Shown here piece by piece: positions 6,585-9,570 of a stretch of 9,570 bases of DNA. The stretch covers positions 1 to 9,570 of the forward strand of contig CAAGLU010000450.1 in assembly GCA_900770865.1 (NCBI GenBank), in the 5' to 3' direction. This DNA is from an uncultured Atopobiaceae bacterium (lineage in GTDB: Bacteria > Actinomycetota > Coriobacteriia > Coriobacteriales > Atopobiaceae). A program made the translations under genes and the position numbers. Under the pieces are notes generated by a model. That model saw only the letters and a list, made by a program, of their open reading frames with translations, was not told the origin of the DNA and searched no databases. Numbering within the stretch: the stretch's first letter is position 1; each line of letters opens with the position of its first letter.

Positions 6585-8219
6585 ATGAGCATGAGAAGGA
6601 AGCCGCGAGTAAAGCGCGGCAAAGGCGCCAAGGGCAAGCACCGCCTTAAGAAGGGCCTGCTCATAGCCCTCTCCATCTTTGTCTTCCTGTGCATTGTTGG
6701 CGCAATCGCAGGGGGTGGGACACCACAAGACACCAGCTCCGTCTCCCAGCCCACGCAAGCCACGCAGGAAGTACCGAGCACGGGAACGCTCGCACTTGCC
6801 GCAAGCAGCGACCAGTCATTTGACGCTACGGGAGCCAAGGCTTGGGCCACAGTAACCAAGGATGGTGGAGAGCCCCAGACCTTCGAGCTTTCCTTCTCAG
6901 ACGATGTCACCAAGGATCTTGATGCCGGCAGGTATACCGTAACGCCCGCCAGCCATTACCTCCTGGCTCCAGACGGCACGCTCATCGAGAGCGATTCGAG
7001 TGCTACCGTCACGCTCGATAACGGTGCATCCGCTAACGCAGACGTCTCCTACGCGGCAAGCGACCTCTCTGTCATGAGTGACGCGGACATAGATGCCGCC
7101 ATAGAGAGCGCAGCCTCTTTCATGTCCCAGCACATGGACGCCAGCGAGGTTGATTCCCTCAAGGCGGCGGCGCTAGCCAAGAAGCCCGCACCCCAGCCTG
7201 CAGGGCCGCTCAAGGCACACTTTATCGACGTTGGCCAGGGCGACTCCGAGTTCATCGAGCTTCCCGACGGCAAGACCCTCCTCATAGACGGTGGTCCCAC
7301 GGACGCCGGCGAGAAGGTCCTCTCGTACATCAAGGGTTTGGGATACTCGCGCATTGACTACGTAGTTGCCACCCACCCCCACGAGGACCACATTGGTGGT
7401 CTGACCACGGTAGTCTCGTCTCTTGACGTGGGCGAGCTCTGGGCGCCTGACGCCTCCACCAACACGGAGACCTTCGAGAACTTCCTCGACACTATAGAAT
7501 CGCGCGGCATCGAGACCCACGGCGCATCTGCAGGCAAGTCCATTGGCAGCAGCGATCTGTACTCAATCCAGATTCTGGGTCCGCAGAGTGGAGCCTCGTT
7601 CGACGACCTCAACGACGCCTCTGCGATTGTGCTTTTGACCTATGGGCAAAACAGCTTCCTCTTCACGGGAGATGCTTCCTCAAGCCTTATCTCGCAAGCG
7701 TGTAGCACCCACGTAGACGTGCTCAAGGTGGGCCACCATGGAAGCAGGACCTCGACCAACGCAGGCCTAGTAGCAAGCCTAACCCCCACCTATGCCGTTA
7801 TCTCCTACGGCATAGGCAACTCATACGGTCACCCAACCCAAGAGGCACTCGACGCGCTCTCGGGCACAACGGTCTACGGAACGGGTGCCAACGGCACCGT
7901 GACCATCGAGTCTGACGGGACAAGCCTCTCTGCCAGCGCCGAGAAAGACGGAACCGTTGTAGCCGGGGACACGGACTCCGACAGCGAGTCCAGCAATTCC
8001 TCAGGCGCTGCTGCCACGGGTGCCGCGGCCGCCGGAGCAACCAGCAGCCAAACCGATGCCGGCGACGGCTCCGACCCCACCGTCTACACAACAAAAACCG
8101 GAGGAAAGTACCACCGTGAGGGTTGCCAGTACCTTAGGAAGAGCAAGATTCCCATAAGCCTTTCCGAGGCCAAGGCGCAGGGACTCGAACCTTGTTCCAA
8201 GTGCCACCCGCCAACCTAG
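6585..8219 (+). CDS. Membrane-anchored ComEC/Rec2-type metallo-beta-lactamase-fold hydrolase
   Basis: Predicted extracytoplasmic metal-dependent hydrolase, 544 residues. The ATG at 6585 is preferred, with GGGGGA 8 bases upstream, over an upstream ATG at 6444, whose extra residues have no start site and would overlap regulatory DNA. A very basic N-terminus (4-23) leads into one membrane segment (24-43) with outside C-terminal topology. Next is a beta-rich region (about 66-158) that may be Ig- or prealbumin-like. The MBL domain (about 208-445) shows FIDVGQGDS, IDGG (234-237), THPHEDHIGG with H264/H266/D268/H269, FTGDA with D363, KVGHHGS (H384/H385) and YGHP (H416). These match the C-terminal nuclease-like domain of ComEC. 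No ComEC channel helices are present. A Ser/Asp/Ala linker (460-498) is followed by a metal-site module: H510, C514, then C537-x2-C540. Substrate is unproven; DNA is a reasonable guess from the ComEC relation. Isoleucine ATA codons are frequent (seven of about 25), unlike in the kinase gene. DUF3006 follows. Confidence 0.93.
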   Translation: MSMRRKPRVKRGKGAKGKHRLKKGLLIALSIFVFLCIVGAIAGGGTPQDTSSVSQPTQATQEVPSTGTLALAASSDQSFDATGAKAWATVTKDGGEPQTFELSFSDDVTKDLDAGRYTVTPASHYLLAPDGTLIESDSSATVTLDNGASANADVSYAASDLSVMSDADIDAAIESAASFMSQHMDASEVDSLKAAALAKKPAPQPAGPLKAHFIDVGQGDSEFIELPDGKTLLIDGGPTDAGEKVLSYIKGLGYSRIDYVVATHPHEDHIGGLTTVVSSLDVGELWAPDASTNTETFENFLDTIESRGIETHGASAGKSIGSSDLYSIQILGPQSGASFDDLNDASAIVLLTYGQNSFLFTGDASSSLISQACSTHVDVLKVGHHGSRTSTNAGLVASLTPTYAVISYGIGNSYGHPTQEALDALSGTTVYGTGANGTVTIESDGTSLSASAEKDGTVVAGDTDSDSESSNSSGAAATGAAAAGATSSQTDAGDGSDPTVYTTKTGGKYHREGCQYLRKSKIPISLSEAKAQGLEPCSKCHPPT

Positions 8220-8260
8220 GCCGGGACCATCCGCTTGATAAGCGCAGAAAGGAGCGTCGC

Positions 8261-8479
8261 ATGGAACGAGTCATCGTGGACCGTTTTGAGGGCAACGTCG
8301 CCGTTGTGGAGGCGGGTCTGGGTCACATGCGCAATGTGCCGCGATCGCAGCTTCCGCCGGGAACCCGCGAGGGTGACGTTCTCATGTTTGACGGGCGCGC
8401 ATACCACAAGAACGCTGAGGCCACGGGCGAGAGGAGCGCCGCGATGCGCTCGCGCACGCACAGGCTCTTCGGGGACTAG
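8261..8479 (+). CDS. DUF3006-family small protein
   Basis: 72 residues, function unknown. The ATG is set by AAAGGAG six bases upstream; the frame is open further 5' but would overlap the preceding gene. The N-terminal half matches DUF3006: VIVDRFEGNVAVVE (4-17), a basic middle, QLPPG (30-34), EGDVL (37-41), and a basic C-terminal helix ending SRTHRLF (64-70). It looks like a small beta-barrel followed by a helix (inferred). There is no signal peptide or cysteine. It starts 41 bases after the MBL gene in the same direction, with no terminator between them, so the two are probably co-transcribed. DUF3006 proteins are commonly found beside ComEC-like MBL proteins, which supports a functional link; its nature is unknown. 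Confidence 0.88.
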   Translation: MERVIVDRFEGNVAVVEAGLGHMRNVPRSQLPPGTREGDVLMFDGRAYHKNAEATGERSAAMRSRTHRLFGD

Positions 8480-8540
8480 CGCGCTTTTTCAGCGGACCAA
8501 ATAGTCCCGTTCGATAGTGCGTTTTCATGCAGACACAGCA

Positions 8541-8578
8541 GTGGGGCGGACACGCACGAGCGCGTCCGCCCCACTTTT
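8541..8578 (+). terminator. Intrinsic terminator after the MBL/DUF3006 unit
   Basis: GTGGGGCGGAC (8541-8551) pairs perfectly with GTCCGCCCCAC (8564-8574). Inside it there is one A-C mismatch, a further CGC/GCG pairing and an ACGA loop. TTTT follows directly. It is strong in the plus direction. On the minus strand no T-run follows, so it may stop argH transcripts only weakly. Confidence 0.85.
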
Positions 8579-8595
8579 GTCCGGTCTAGACTGCC

Positions 8596-9570
8596 CTACC
8601 GGCCCTCGTCGGCCGCCAGGCGCTCCTTGGCCTCGGCAAGCTGTGCGCGCACGGCCGCCTCACCCGTACCGCCATAGGTCACGCGAGCGTTGGCAATGCC
8701 TGCAGGATCAAGGTCCTGCGCAATGTCATCCCCAAAGAGGGGGCTTGCCGCCTGGAACTCCTCTGCCGTCAGGTCCTCAAGGCCCTTTCCGTGCTTCTCG
8801 CAGTAGAGCACCAGCTTACCCACGACCTCATGCGCCTCGCGGAACGGCATACCCTTCTTGGCCAGGTAGTCAGCAACATCTGTGGCGGCGGTAAAGCCCT
8901 TGCCGGCCTGTGCAAGCATGGTAGTGGCGTTCACGGTCATGGTCTCGAGCATCCCGGAGGCAATCGCCATGCAATCGAGCAGAGTCTTGGCCGCATCGGC
9001 CGGGCCTTCCTTGCACTCCTGGAGGTCCTTGTTGTAGGCAAGCGGGAGCGACTTCATGGTGGTGAGCAGCGCCATGAGGTCACCGTAGACGCGGCCAGTC
9101 TTGCCACGTGTGAGCTCGGCAAAGTCTGGATTCTTCTTCTGCGGCATGATTGACGAGCCGGTGGAGTAGCTGTCCGAGAGCGTGATGAAGCCAAACTCCG
9201 TGCTGCTCCACAGGACGATCTCCTCGCACAGGCGCGAGAGGTGCATCATGCTTACGGCGCAGGCGTAGTCGAGGTCGAGTAGGTAGTCGCGGTCCGAGAC
9301 GGCGTCCATCGAGTTGGGAATCGCATGGTCAAAGCCTAGGAGCTGGGTGGTGTAGTCGCGATCGAGCGGATAGGTGGTGCCGGCGAGCGCCGCCGAGCCC
9401 AGCGGGTTGGCATCGGCAGCGGTACGAGCGGCGACAAGGCGCGTATAGTCGCGCGAGAACATCCAGAAGTACGCCAGCATGTGGTGCGAGAAGAGCACCG
9501 GCTGCGCGTGCTGCAGGTGTGTATAGCCCGGCATCACCACGCCCAGGTTCTTCTCGGCAACGCTCAAGAG
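8596..9570 (-). CDS. argH: Argininosuccinate lyase, C-terminal two thirds (5' end outside window)
   Basis: Last enzyme of arginine biosynthesis: argininosuccinate to arginine plus fumarate, in the cytosol. 324 residues plus the stop are visible and the frame is open to the right edge. Compared with the usual 450-470 residues, about 140 N-terminal residues are missing. Visible hallmarks (counted from the edge): MPGYTHLQHAQP (13-24) with the catalytic-region Thr17-His18; PLGSAALAGT (56-65); FGFITLSDSYSTGSS leading into signature GSSIMPQKKNP (138-148), whose serines are the expected catalytic base region; and the C-terminal domain with DVADYLAKKGMPFREAH typical of ArgH. MPQKKNP plus YTHLQ separate it from PurB. 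It is convergent with the DUF3006 gene, the two stops being 116 bases apart. Confidence 0.97.
   Translation of the reverse strand, partial: LLSVAEKNLGVVMPGYTHLQHAQPVLFSHHMLAYFWMFSRDYTRLVAARTAADANPLGSAALAGTTYPLDRDYTTQLLGFDHAIPNSMDAVSDRDYLLDLDYACAVSMMHLSRLCEEIVLWSSTEFGFITLSDSYSTGSSIMPQKKNPDFAELTRGKTGRVYGDLMALLTTMKSLPLAYNKDLQECKEGPADAAKTLLDCMAIASGMLETMTVNATTMLAQAGKGFTAATDVADYLAKKGMPFREAHEVVGKLVLYCEKHGKGLEDLTAEEFQAASPLFGDDIAQDLDPAGIANARVTYGGTGEAAVRAQLAEAKERLAADEGR

Noticed and set aside
8192..8260. Longer start for the DUF3006 gene overlapping the MBL gene
   Set aside because: AAAGGAG six bases before 8261 and the family's usual N-terminus fix the later start.
8480..8540. AGCGCGCT palindrome followed by T5 and a small GGAC...GTCC stem, as a first terminator
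   Set aside because: The palindrome leaves no room for a loop and the second stem has only four pairs. The strong terminator is the hairpin at 8541.

Overview
The window looks like a chromosomal segment from a GC-rich Actinomycetota bacterium, most likely class Coriobacteriia (an Olsenella/Atopobium-type gut or oral organism). The basis is strong G/C bias at third codon positions, strong Shine-Dalgarno sites, a two-component pair of the OmpR/PhoB type, and the overall look of the proteins. The class assignment is inference, because no rRNA or other marker is present. Most of the DNA is coding, with seven genes complete and two cut by the window ends. I see no tRNA, rRNA, CRISPR array, insertion sequence or phage gene.

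Left part (1-6314), all on the minus strand. In transcription order it holds: an unrecognised multi-pass membrane protein with its own promoter; purB (adenylosuccinate lyase); a small four-cysteine TSCPD protein; and a Tat-exported lipoprotein with beta-propeller-like repeats. Then come an OmpR/PhoB-family response regulator and its sensor histidine kinase, which runs off the left edge. The TSCPD gene and the lipoprotein gene are only 9 bases apart and sit close behind purB, so the three are probably co-transcribed. The regulator/kinase pair has its own candidate promoter. That promoter carries a tandem 7-bp repeat on an 11-bp period, immediately upstream of a -10 element. This is the layout expected of a PhoB-type activator site, so the pair probably controls its own expression.

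Middle (6315-6584): a 270-base divergent intergenic region. It holds a promoter for the membrane-protein gene, two sets of inverted repeats that could be operators, and an AT-rich TATAAA stretch that may drive the rightward genes.

Right part. A rightward two-gene unit encodes a membrane-anchored metallo-beta-lactamase-fold hydrolase of the ComEC/Rec2 C-terminal type, fused to a C-terminal His/Cys metal-binding module, followed by a DUF3006 protein. It ends at a strong hairpin terminator. Beyond it, convergent on the minus strand, is the C-terminal two thirds of argH (argininosuccinate lyase).

The housekeeping content is purine and arginine biosynthesis. The least ordinary parts are the stand-alone ComEC-like hydrolase with DUF3006, the cysteine-per-blade lipoprotein next to a TSCPD protein, and the regulatory DNA upstream of the two-component pair. 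I do not see evidence for a wholly new defence or mobile system.
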